From contig JAFFJZ010000001.1 of NCBI GenBank assembly GCA_018340375.1, positions 75,074,001 through 75,138,000 of the forward strand: DNA of 64,000 nt, in the 5' to 3' direction. Position 1 is the first letter of the stretch, and every line of letters begins with the position of its first letter. The notes under the pieces are model-generated. The model was not told the origin of the DNA. It did no database searches and was given only the letters and a program-made list of their open reading frames with translations. The DNA is from Gonatopus flavifemur (Eukaryota; Arthropoda; Insecta; Hymenoptera; Dryinidae). A program made the position numbers and the translations under genes. Shown here in pieces: positions 1-9,925 of this stretch.

Positions 1-821
1 GCAAATTTCGCTAACTACGGAAAAATGATCAAAGAATGATTTCGCTGCTCGGGATAAATGTTTGATGGGCAATGATATGTAGCGTGATCCTCAGTTCATC
101 ATTTATTCAACTCTGCAAAGTGAAGTTATGAATGTTTGCGATGAGGATGAACCAACAATGTATACATTTTAATGAAAAGTAACTTAGCCGATATTTTCAT
201 CCTGTCAGCACATGTAATGTATGAAAAATGATAAATACGAACAAGGTTTTTTCACACAAGACCATTTTCTTTGTGGGAGGGATTAAATATAACAGTTATC
301 CTCCTGTAATGTAGCTTTTAGACTTTTATGATAAATTTACTCAATCCATAGAGTATCGGTGAACCGATAAAAGCATAATACTTGACTATATAAGCTATTA
401 GGTTGATGCACATGAGACGTCGAATTCCGTTTCCACGCGAATGTTTATTCTTCACGAAGAGTAATGGGTTCGTATTATACAGGTTTTGTTTCAGAGTCCA
501 ATATTCAGTTATTATACAATATCAAATCAGATTATAATAATAAATGATAACATATATTGAAAGTAATTGTAGAACATTATCCAAATATCAAAGAGTACAT
601 TGTAGATGGTTGATCGTCTAGAACTATTATATATTTGATAGAAAAAAAAGATAGTCCTCAATATTAAACGCTCTCCACCTATTGTTATCTATTCTTCTCC
701 GTGTTTTATTTTCATGAAGCTCTTGTGCCGCATATAATCCGCTGTACGCTTCAATTATTCGTTATTAGTAGGGTTCCCAACTTGATGGAAGGACACGATC
801 CCAACTCACATTTCAGTTTTT

Positions 822-960
822 GAAGATATCTCAAAGAATACTCAACTCAGAGATCTTCAAGAACATTATTGAAGAGTTCTTGAAGATATTTTTTAGAAGT
901 CTTGGAAATATTTCTGAAAGATGTCTTGATTAAGATACGTTTAAGAAGATAAATTTTTCA
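822..960. repeat. Degenerate ~20-bp repeat rich in GAAGATATCT/TCTTGAAGA
   Basis: Variants of AGATATCT, CTTGAAGA, AGAAGTCTTGG and AGATGTCTTG follow each other roughly every 20 bases with many substitutions. The same word set appears in inverted sense at 1545-1745 and again near 37250-37360. This looks like an old, heavily diverged minisatellite-like family. Confidence 0.5.
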
Positions 961-1544
961 GCAGATTTGAGGTGAATGTATCTGTTATCACAATCGTATT
1001 GCACATGAGGTAAATTCATCCATGAATTGAAAGCTTGAATCAACTATAGAGATACCAAGAAATTTGAAAGTTTATTAAAAGTACGATTTTATCGCCTTAT
1101 GATGTGCACATTGAAATTATCGAATATCCACTTCACAATAATTTTTCAGAAATACTTTGGAAAGAATCTGTGATATTCACGAAATATTAACGACCACTAG
1201 AACACAGAATTCATTTCTAAATATGTTTCATTAAATTTATTCATTTTTCCTATTTGTAAGTACATTCAACTCTTTTGATATTTATTCATGTAATAACAGT
1301 TTTTTGAAAAGATCATTTTTACTTTGAAACTGTCCACCGCTGACATTATACTTCGTTATGTCATATTGACAACTATGGGCGTCTCTACCATATTGTACGT
1401 ATGGTTCAGATGACTGAAGCGTAAATACGTCCTGAAATGAACAGGTTCGATTCCCGTAACAGGGGTCGAAATCAGGTAAATTCCATCGGAACGCGAGAGC
1501 AGTTAAAAAAACAGGAGGAGAAGGAAAAAGGAAAAGGTTGAGAA

Positions 1545-1745
1545 TTTCAAGAGTCTTCCAAGAAATTTTTATGAATTCTTTAAGACATCATTTTGAAATC
1601 TTTAAGAACTCTTCAGGATATCTTTTCGAATTCTATACGTGTTCCATAAGACATCTTTTAGAATTCGTTTCGATATCTTTCAGAGAGTTTTTTTAAGACT
1701 CCTTACAAACGCATTGAGACTTCTTAAAAATATCTTTGAGATATC
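1545..1745. repeat. Degenerate ~20-bp repeat, inverted sense to 822-960
   Basis: Repeated words such as TTTAAGACATC, TTTAAGAACTC, GGATATCTTTT and GATATCTTTCAG occur at roughly 20-25 base steps. They are the complement-sense counterpart of the 822-960 patch, so the two patches form a loose, distant inverted pair. Confidence 0.45.
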
Positions 1746-2837
1746 TGTATGTTAGTTGAGATGTTCATTCATCGAATCTCGTGAGAATTCAAATATCGTT
1801 GGTTGTTATTCGAGAAGAATACACAATTGATCAACGTATTCTTCTTTCGAGTTGGCGAATCTAGTTATCAGTGACATGCCGGGAAACATTTTTCAAACCC
1901 TGCTCAAAATATCGGACCGAATCCATCCGAAAATTTTAATGCAAAATATGAACACCAGATACTCGAATTCGGATTAATTGAAATTTTAATCGGATGTTAT
2001 ATTGTGAGAAATTTTTTTCAGATCAAATTTTTGGGACACCTTGTACGTACAATCAGCATCGTTACCAATTCGAAGATCGCAACCCTCGAATTCATCATAT
2101 TCCCAATCAAACACGACAGATAAATAGTAATCAAATTTGTATGGAAATCGATTCCGTCCATACTTTATGCAGGGAGTTGATGAGCATAAACCAATTGCGA
2201 ATAAAATCATATTCAACGCGAAAAGCAATAAAATGCATTGATTACCTCGAACGATGAAAAGATGAACAAAGATGCATTCAACGAAGAAGACTATATTCCA
2301 TCACGGAATCGATCAGGAAGCAATTTTCATAACTCGCTCAATGGAAATATGTTAATATCAACAAGTTTAAAATCTCTCCGGTTAATATGAATTACGAAAT
2401 CGGACGTGAATTCATTTTTAGCACGTAGCAACTTTGATATACGGGGAAAACGTGCGAGAAGGATGTATGACGAATTCCTATACAATGATGGAATTTCTAC
2501 AGCGCACGAACATTCATTTCATGACTGATGAGAATTTTTTCTTGGTTCTTCCTGAATTTAAATATGCATAATTGTTATCCAAGTATAGTTGAAGTTGACG
2601 ATTGTTTTTTTTTGTAACATGCATATTGAATCGTATGGATTTAGATATGATTTCATTTTTCATAGACTGAGAAAGATTGAGTATCAAATGTTTTACATGC
2701 TACACTGTTGGAAAATTCTGCATGAATTTTTTTCAAATACCTACGTGAACTAACTTTCATATATATTTTACATCAAATTTAATGTTTTTGTTTATGAAAT
2801 TGAATTATTGTACGCTCTTGTTAGGGATAAGCGTTAC

Positions 2838-2980
2838 TCCCTGGTGAAAATGAAGCGTTGAAGTGCAATTGAAACGCAAACGAAGAGTCACCTAAACGTA
2901 ATTGAGGAGAGAATTGGAAAATTTTCACGTTTTATTTGTTTCAATACTCGCTTCCTCCATTTCTGGATTTTCACCAGTGA
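2838..2980. mobile_element. MITE, TCCCTGGTGAAAAT family, copy 1
   Basis: This is a 143-bp element whose ends form imperfect inverted repeats: TCCCTGGTGAAAATGAAG on the left and GGATTTTCACCAGTGA on the right. A second copy at 51055-51208 aligns along its whole length, including shared internal words GCGTTGAAGTGCAA, TTTTCACGTTT and CGCTTCCTCC. There is no open frame, so it is non-autonomous. Confidence 0.7.
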
Positions 2981-3266
2981 CTTCACAGTATGAATATTTT
3001 TTTTTTAGAGAATTTCGAGAGTTCATGTTAAATTTGACAAAATATCGATCGAAAGTTCAGATCGTAGATCCCTAACTCTGATGAAGATCGAAATTCAAGG
3101 AAGCAGGACTTGGAACGAATAAAGTATGATGATGTTCCAAATCCCCCCAATAAAATACACGTAAATGAAACTTTGATGACGCTTTCAGGCCACTGTGTAC
3201 ATTTCATTTTCACCAAGAAAAACCATAATTGAAGAAAAACTTCCTGATTTTTCTTATAGAGTGTAG

Positions 3267-3477
3267 TTAAAGGCATCCCGTAGACCCCAGAGTTACTAGA
3301 TCTCTCTAGCCAAAATACTTGAAGAGGACTAGATAAAATGGAATAAAACGACCAGCCAGACATTCTATTTGTATAGAACAAGGTCTAGCTGGTTCTTCTA
3401 TTCCATTTTATTTAGTCCTCTTCAAGTACTTTGGGTAGAGAGATCTAGTGACTCTAGGGTCCACGGAATGCTCTCAA
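3267..3477. mobile_element. Foldback element, TIR AGTTACTAGATCTCTCTA
   Basis: Two arms of about 95 bp (3267-3361 and 3383-3477) are reverse complements at roughly 85% identity by eye, around a loop of about 21 bp. A second member at 7356-7471 shares the arm words AGTTACT, AGATCTCTCTA and AATACT. The right arm ends only a few bases before the target TA of the mariner that follows. Confidence 0.7.
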
Positions 3478-3485
3478 CGATAATA

Positions 3486-4772
3486 TCAGGTTGGCAACTA
3501 AGTAATTGCGGATTTCACTCATAGATGGTGTCAGTTGAATTTTTAGGTTTGCAGGCATAGTACAAATGTAAAACACATCTTGTTATTTGATAGTTGGCAA
3601 TTCAGCTGGCAATCAGTAACAAAAGTTTTTTGATCGTTTGCATAGTTTTCGTTTGGCGTTCGTTGAAAAATGGAAAATCAAAAGGAACATTTTCGTCATA
3701 TTTTGCTTTTTTATTTCCGCAAAGGGAAAAACGCATCGCGAGCTCATAAAAAGTTATGTGCTGTTTATGGTGACGAAGCCTTAAAAGAACGGCAGTGTCA
3801 AAATTGGTTTGCCAAATTTCGTTCTGGTGATTTTTCACTCAAAGATGAAAAACGCTCTGGTCGTCCAGTTGACGTTGATGACGCCCTAATCAAAGCAATA
3901 ATCGATTCGGATCGTCACAGTACAACACGTGAGATTGCAGAGAAACTTCATGTATCACATGCATGCATTGAAAATCACTTCAAACAACTTGGCTATGTTC
4001 AAAAACTCGATAGATGGGTTCCTCACGAACTGAAAGAAACGCATTTAACGCAACGCATTAACATCTGCGATTTGCTGAAGAAACGTAATGAAAATGATCC
4101 ATTTTTAAAACGACTGATAACTGGCGATGAAAAATGGGTTGTGTACAACAATATCAAGCGGAAAAGATCGTGGAGCAGGCCAGGTGAACTAACTCGAACA
4201 ACAGCAAAAGCTGATATTCATCAAAAGAAGGTTTTGTTATCAGTTTGGTGGGATTACAAAGGAATTGTCCACTTTGAACTCTTACCACCCAACCGGACGA
4301 TCAATTCTGATGTCTACATTGAACAACTAACGAAATTAAACAATGCAGTTGAAGAAAAGCGGCCCGAATTGACAAATCGAAAAGGTGTTGTATTGTATCA
4401 TGACAATGCAAGGCCACACACATCTGCGGTCACTCGGCAAAAATTATTGGAGCTTGGTTGGGATGTTTTGCCACATCCACCATATAGTCCTGACCTTGCA
4501 CCATCTGATGACTTTTTGTCTCGATCTTTCCAAAACTCTTTGAATGGTAAAAATTTCAGTAATGATGATGATGTCAAATCGTACCTGATTCAGTTTTTTG
4601 CTAATAAAAACCAGAAGTTTTATGAACGTGGGATTATGATGCTGCCTGAAAGATGGCAAAAGGTCATTGATCAAAATGGGCAATACATTACAGAATAAAG
4701 TTATTTAGTTCTATGAAAAAAGTGTCTTTGATTTTCTAACAAAAATCCACAATTACTTAGTTGCCAACCCAA
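3486..4772 (+). mobile_element. Full-length mariner transposon
   Basis: A 1287-bp element bounded by TA dinucleotides at 3484-3485 and 4773-4774. The ends are inverted repeats: GGTTGGCAACTAAGTAATTG on the left and CAATTACTTAGTTGCCAACC on the right, continuing a few bases further in. Size, TA target and end sequence are all typical of mariner. The outermost bases differ (TCAGG on the left, TTGGG when the right end is read inward), so the left tip carries small changes. The element has one uninterrupted transposase frame. Confidence 0.93.
3670..4698 (+). CDS. Mariner transposase, open frame of 342 aa
   Basis: Transposase of the IS630/Tc1/mariner superfamily, which excises and inserts the flanking element at TA sites by cut-and-paste in the nucleus. 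The ATG at 3670 gives 342 residues, close to the usual 340-350. The N-terminal half holds two helix-turn-helix DNA-binding segments (about residues 10-60 and 80-112), joined by the GRP linker at 64-66. WVPHEL (116-121) is the conserved mariner linker motif. The catalytic residues follow the mariner DD34D rule: D153 in TGDEKW, D245 in HDNARPH and D280 in PYSPDLAPSD, with exactly 34 residues between the last two. There is no stop or frameshift. After D280 the sequence is DFLSRS, where the family normally has aromatic residues (YFLFRS-like). These are two point changes beside the active site, so the frame is complete but activity is uncertain. Confidence 0.93.
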   Translation: MENQKEHFRHILLFYFRKGKNASRAHKKLCAVYGDEALKERQCQNWFAKFRSGDFSLKDEKRSGRPVDVDDALIKAIIDSDRHSTTREIAEKLHVSHACIENHFKQLGYVQKLDRWVPHELKETHLTQRINICDLLKKRNENDPFLKRLITGDEKWVVYNNIKRKRSWSRPGELTRTTAKADIHQKKVLLSVWWDYKGIVHFELLPPNRTINSDVYIEQLTKLNNAVEEKRPELTNRKGVVLYHDNARPHTSAVTRQKLLELGWDVLPHPPYSPDLAPSDDFLSRSFQNSLNGKNFSNDDDVKSYLIQFFANKNQKFYERGIMMLPERWQKVIDQNGQYITE

Positions 4773-4796
4773 TAATTACAGTCATTCATGATTGTA

Positions 4797-5118
4797 CAGG
4801 GTATCCCAGAAAACACTACCCGCCGTTCACCAACGTATTCTTGAGAGAAAACTGAACAACTTTGCATTCAGCCTTTTTTGATCTAAGGCTCAGTTTTAGA
4901 GTTGACTTTAACCAATCGAGTAGAAGCTACATAAGTCTACTCATTGATCATTGGAGTAGCTGGTGTACTTGCCACCTAAATGGTCAACTTATTTTTCTTA
5001 TAACTCTCAAACTAAGCCTCATATCAGAAAATGGCACATGGGGATATGGGGAAAGTTGTTCATTTTTCTCTCAGGAATACGCTAGTGAAAGGCGGGTAGT
5101 GTTTTCTGGGACACCGTG
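4797..5118. mobile_element. Tc1/mariner-like MITE, TIR CAGGGTRTCCCAGAAAACAC
   Basis: A 322-bp element flanked by TA on both sides (4795-4796 and 5119-5120). The terminal inverted repeats are about 65 bp. They begin CAGGGTATCCCAGAAAACAC on the left and, read inward, CACGGTGTCCCAGAAAACAC on the right, and both continue to TGAACAAC. No transposase frame is present. The TA duplication and end sequence suggest mobilisation by a Tc1/mariner enzyme, which is an inference. Confidence 0.85.
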
Positions 5119-5180
5119 TATAACAGTATTGCACACGAATCTTGCTCAAATTTTAACCTAATTAGTTTAATTTAAGAATG

Positions 5181-5364
5181 TTCTTATAAATGTTTTCGAA
5201 GTTTGAATCGTTCATTGAAACGAATTGGTTTTTTAAATGATGTTTCTCGTTCCAAAAAGTTGATTCTAGAAGATAAACACCGATGATTCATCAGATTTTG
5301 TGAGTTTAAATTTTCATTTCGTTGCTATAAACGATTCGAACTTCAGGAACATTGTTATAAGTAA
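5181..5364. mobile_element. Foldback MITE, GAAGTTTGAATCGTT family, copy 1
   Basis: The left arm contains TTTTCGAAGTTTGAATCGTT and the right arm AACGATTCGAACTTCAGGAA, forming inverted repeats of about 33 bp. A copy in the opposite orientation lies at 58331-58515. Copy 1's left half matches copy 2's right half and vice versa. No coding potential is seen. Confidence 0.7.
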
Positions 5365-7355
5365 AATCAGTTTATGCTTATTCCCTTGGTCGGTATTTTC
5401 TCGACAAAACGCAAGTTTACGAATGAACTGGAAAGTTTCACCCTATATCTTGACCTTTTTCGTTCAAACATTTTGAAGTCAAGAGTATTGTCTTATGTCA
5501 AGTATCAAGATTTCTTTTATACGGAGACTGTATATATACCTACTAAAATTACATGTACTTTAATTCCAACCGATCTAGATTTCTTGCATTCGTAGACACG
5601 TCGACATAATTTTTCTTGTTCTTGATTATCAAGTATCCGCTGTGGTATTGAACATGTTATATATAAATTCCACAAAACATCAGATGATGTAGGGTAGGGT
5701 GAGAGCTGCGCCTGACAAAGAATGTTTTATTCATCAAAATGTCAATTTTTTTTCTTTAGACTCTTTTTCTATGAGGATACAAGGAAAATATTCGGTTCTC
5801 GTGTATGAAAATCTTGAACAAACGTTAACATATTTTCCCTAATGCGTGGACATTTTGATTGGTTCTATGATTGAATGAATTAATTCCTTAATGAATAGAC
5901 GCACATACTTTGAATAGATCAATTCACAAGGGTTGATTACCGTTGCTATATTATTCAACAATGTAGCATATAATTTGATGTTGAATGTTTGGAGTAGTTG
6001 ACGATAGGTTCTCCAAGCGAAGAATACCTAAGTGACTAGCAGAAAATCAGTCTATCCTACGAACATTCGTCTGGGGTTTTTTCCTATTTCCGCTTGCCTT
6101 CAATACTTTCACGTACCTCAGAGATCGCAAGAAAATTTTATCAATCAAAATTGAATTTGTATCCCACCAATACAATTCGGTTGACCAGAATTTGACTTTT
6201 CTATAATAAAATTCTTTGTTTTCTGCTCTCAATCACTATGGTTTCATTTTCTGGTACAGGGAGAAGAAAATTCGCTGGAATAGCAAGCTTTTCGCTGTCT
6301 CAATGAAAGTAGTTATATGGATAGTAGCAAGCAAGTTTAAGAAAATTGATTGTTTTGGCGAATCAAGCTTTGCAATACTAGCGAAGGACTGATGATTATA
6401 ACAAATTAGTTCGTCAACACAGCGAATTGTCATCGTTAGATCATTAAATCCACTTGGTGAAGACAAATTCGTTGAAGTATAGCGAAATCTTTCTTCTCCG
6501 TTTATGATTCAAAGAAGAATGATATTGATATATCCATTATTCAAGCATCTATGTAAATGTAAAGTATTTTTCATTGCAACGAAACAAAATTTTACAAAAT
6601 CCTATGCGAAGAATGATCCGAGCAATACTCAGTTCGATAACCGATTGTATTTGTAAGATGCAAATTACAAAGTATATTCCTTTCAACGCGAACTCGAATA
6701 TGCGAATCAAGTATAAAACCTGCTACAATAAAATATTCGAGAAACTCATCTGAAACCATAAACGACGTTTAATTGAAACAAATTATCTCGAGAAACATTG
6801 TCAACTACAATCTCCCGACGTTGGTGAGAATTTCTCGCTCAATAAAACAATCACTTTTGCTTCGACGAGAGAGAAACAATTGATTGAAAAGATTAATAAC
6901 GGATTAACTACAGGATGATCAAAGTACAAAAGGTTCTTATGAAAAACTAATTTTACGCGTCATGTGTTCTCGAATTGCTCAAAACTTTTTCCTCTTCGAT
7001 TTGAAATAGAAACACGAATGCCACCGTTGGAAAAAGGAACAATGCAATCGCGACGAGGGGTTGAGAGAAAAAGAGTGCGAGCAAACAAGGAGGAAATGAA
7101 AACTTGAAATGGTATAAAAAGTACGGCCAAGTTTAAAGAAGGGAAAAAAGGAAGGATACGAGTGAAAGATGTCCTAGAAAGAAGTAATGAAAGTTGTGTT
7201 TATCAAAAAGCTAGGAAAACATTTCACCAACGCTTGATAAAAAAATCCTAGTAATTCACATGCGATTTATATGGTGAACATTAATTAAAGGCTTTTATAT
7301 ACACGTTATCATGAATTCTTTCACATTTTTTCTAAGGGTATTGCGTAGGAGCTGA
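5365..7355. other. AT-rich stretch, nothing recognised
   Basis: Only short unconvincing open frames occur on both strands. A purine-rich patch around 7040-7160 (GAAAAAG, AAGGAAGG) is the only visible compositional feature. No exon, RNA or bounded repeat is supported. Confidence 0.45.
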
Positions 7356-7471
7356 AGTTACTTATTGATTCTCTACCCACAATTTTCAAAGAAACTTCAA
7401 TAAACTGGGGGAAATTAACCATTTTTTTGTCATTTATCTTTGAGTATTTTGTGTAGAGAGATCTAGTAACT
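7356..7471. mobile_element. Small foldback element related to 3267-3477
   Basis: The left end AGTTACTTATTGATTCTCTA and the right end TAGAGAGATCTAGTAACT are inverted repeats of about 35 bp around an unrelated core. The ends match the arms of the 3267-3477 element, so the two appear to belong to one family with different internal lengths. Confidence 0.65.
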
Positions 7472-9406
7472 GTAAAAATCACTCTAGTTCTTCTCTAGGA
7501 ACTGCCAGGCCTCGCCAGTTCCTTGTGAAGCACTTTCAAGGCTTAGTAAGGCCTTGTAACAGCTCAGAAAATGATTAGACGTGATTTCTACCGAAGTAAT
7601 ACAATTTTTCCACACATTTTGCAAATTTTCGTCCCTCGATTACAAAACAGTTTAATGAGTATGACGATACATCACAGATTTACCACTTACTTTGCGTATA
7701 AAGACCACTTTAATCAAGAATACTAGCGTTTTACTCTATTCTGAAACCTTGTATTCAAACTTCAATGGCTAAAAGACATCCTTAATACAGGAATTAGTGT
7801 CCATCGACTTCAATACATTTCTCTTGAAATGATGCAAGTGCGTCAAAGAAACTAAAAGAAAGAGAGAGAGTATAAACTTTTCGAACACGTTTTTCACGTC
7901 TACTTCATTTCGAAATGTTTTTTTCTTTGAAAGTTCAACGGAGTGCTGAATGGGTTGGTCGTACTTTGTTGGCGAAAGGTCAGGAAGTGAAGAGACTGAG
8001 GCAAAACTTTACACTTCAATTGTGCAAGTTTTTTCACAGTTTGTTTTGCAATGTGTATTCGCGTGTATTGTCGTGCAGCGATAAAACTCTACATGTATCG
8101 ACTAATGTCACCTGCTGAATGTGCAGTTATTCGTGCATAACATCCCAACGGTATTTGTCAAAATTTATTGTTCTCCCTTTATATATGGAAAAACAAGAAG
8201 AAAACAGTGGGCTACGTATTTCACTAGCTGACAAAATTTGTGGGGGATGGGCAATTGATTTTGACATATATTTGAAAACTCTTCACGTATCCACTCCTCG
8301 CATATTACGTAAGGTACTCTTATTTTTGTTGGACAAGACAATTGTACACTATCATCTTTGAATGATCTTTGATCAATCTCCGGTACATGAAAATAAATTT
8401 TTACTATTATTTTCCAGAAAATTTTGAACGCATGTATGTGGTAATTACTCCCGTACATTCATGTGAAGTTTCCCATAGAAATTCTGACAGTGTAATTAAT
8501 AGAAGTTACAAACAACATAATGCATTTGCACTGACAGTGATGAAGTTTCTTGCGTATTTTCTTCATTGTGACATTTAAAGTAATTGCCACTAGAGATATT
8601 CATTGACAGCTGTAACAAGCGAATTCATTTTTCCCGTGAAAATTGTTTAAAGAAATCGACAAAACAATCGTTGAATTTTGGTAGAAATTTTGACATTATG
8701 AAATGGTTTCTACACCGCAAATTCAAATGTTTGATTTTAATGCTCGTGGAGAGTTCAACTCATCATTCATTTGTGAGTATTTAAAAAGTAACTGCACGAT
8801 TTAATCATTGTGAGTCTATCAAAATAAAACACTTGAATTCACAGTGTAACCTCGCCCGCGGAGGAGAAGAATATGACAAATAAAGATTACTCGTAAACAT
8901 GTCTAGTAAACTCAACCATTACGTATCATCTCCTAAGAAGTACTTTTCGATGTAAAATGAAACGTAACGACTCCAGTCATTTTTACTACATTTTGTGGAG
9001 AAGTTTCTGAGACCGTAAGTCACTTATCGACTACGTTTAACGAAACAGCACTATTCCACTGAAATTATTTTTCTCCGTATAACAATTCATTCGAAACAAT
9101 AGTCAGTTCAACACATCCAAAACTGTGTGTGTGTGTGTGTGAGGCAGTGAAAATTGAATGAATGAACTCATTCATTCAATTTCATCAATGAATAGTAAAA
9201 TCATAAAGGTCGTTCAATGACATATACGTTCACGAGTGACTATCTCTTTACATTCCAGAATATCATTCAAACGCATTCTAGACGTAGGCAGAAAAGGAGG
9301 CCGTTTTTATTCAATGATCTGGATTCTTGACGTTTGAAATGTCGATTGAGGCTAAAAAAATATGTACGGATTTCAAAACTTTCCGCACCCGATCGTATCA
9401 GGGTGA
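7472..9406. other. Non-coding stretch, no gene supported
   Basis: A short hairpin at about 7498-7522 has arms GGAACTG and CAGTTCC. Open frames at 7915-8784 on the + strand show no known motif and are not flanked by convincing splice sites. Nothing else is supported. Confidence 0.4.
9124..9141. repeat. (TG)9 microsatellite
   Basis: Nine uninterrupted TG units, followed about 20 bases later by a GAATGAATGAA/TTCATTCATTC inverted patch. Confidence 0.95.
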
Positions 9407-9925
9407 TATCAATATTTAACGAAACTTGATATATTCTTCAGAATTGAGGAAAACTGCATGAACGCGTGGGACAGATTATTTTCGCTCGGATAGCTTCTCG
9501 CTGGAGCGACGAATTTTTTTTCCAACTCAGAAAATAACCTGTGTAAAAATCCACCAGGATTGCAAGCCTCAGCCAGCTCTGACGAACACTTTGGAGCATT
9601 GGAAGCGTTGAATAACATCATTCCAGCAACGAAAAATGGTCAACGTTGAGGCAAACTTAGTTCAATGGTTCTGCAAAACTTTTGCTCAACAACCAATGTT
9701 GCCTCGATATCAATTCCATATGTTAGGCTAGCGTGCCAGCATGGAATCACGAAATTTGAATTCGGCATCTCGGCGAATCGTTTTGTCCTTTCAGTTATTG
9801 AATCACCTGTACCTCAGCAGTGCGGTTTACAGAACTGTTCAGGCGAGGAACTAGTCAGGAGTTTGAAAAGGTCAGGAGGAAGTGTTGATGTAACGATTGC
9901 TCGAGCACCTGCAAATTATTTGTAA
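9407..9925 (+). pseudogene. Decayed PDZ-like gene fragment
   Basis: Three adjacent + strand frames read like pieces of one protein. From about 9410 to 9649 a frame contains ENCMNAWDRLFSLG, then an in-frame TAG, then LCKNPPGLQASASSDEHFG and EALNNIIPATKNGQ, ending in TGA. From about 9635 a second frame gives NLVQWFCKTFAQQPMLP. From 9665 a third frame gives KFEFGISANRFVLSVIES, then CGLQ, then GEELVRSLKRSGGSVDVTIA. The last part has the order of a PDZ domain: a GFGIS-like loop, SVIES, CGL, then helix 2 and the last strand. The expected GD..L.VNG segment after CGL is missing, as if deleted. Base composition is more even than in the surroundings. One stop, two frame changes and one deletion point to a pseudogene. 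The parent gene was not identified, and short frames of this kind can mislead. Confidence 0.4.

Larger units (their letters stand above)
1..2837. other. AT-rich non-coding DNA with degenerate repeats
   Basis: No open frame here resembles a known protein, and no splice-bounded coding segment could be supported. The only visible structure is two patches of degenerate short-period repeat, listed separately. The stretch could be intergenic or deep intronic. Confidence 0.5.

Noticed and set aside
1441..1457. ACAGGTTCGATTCCCGT resembles a tRNA T-arm
   Set aside because: No matching acceptor stem, D-arm or anticodon arm could be placed in the 70 bases upstream.
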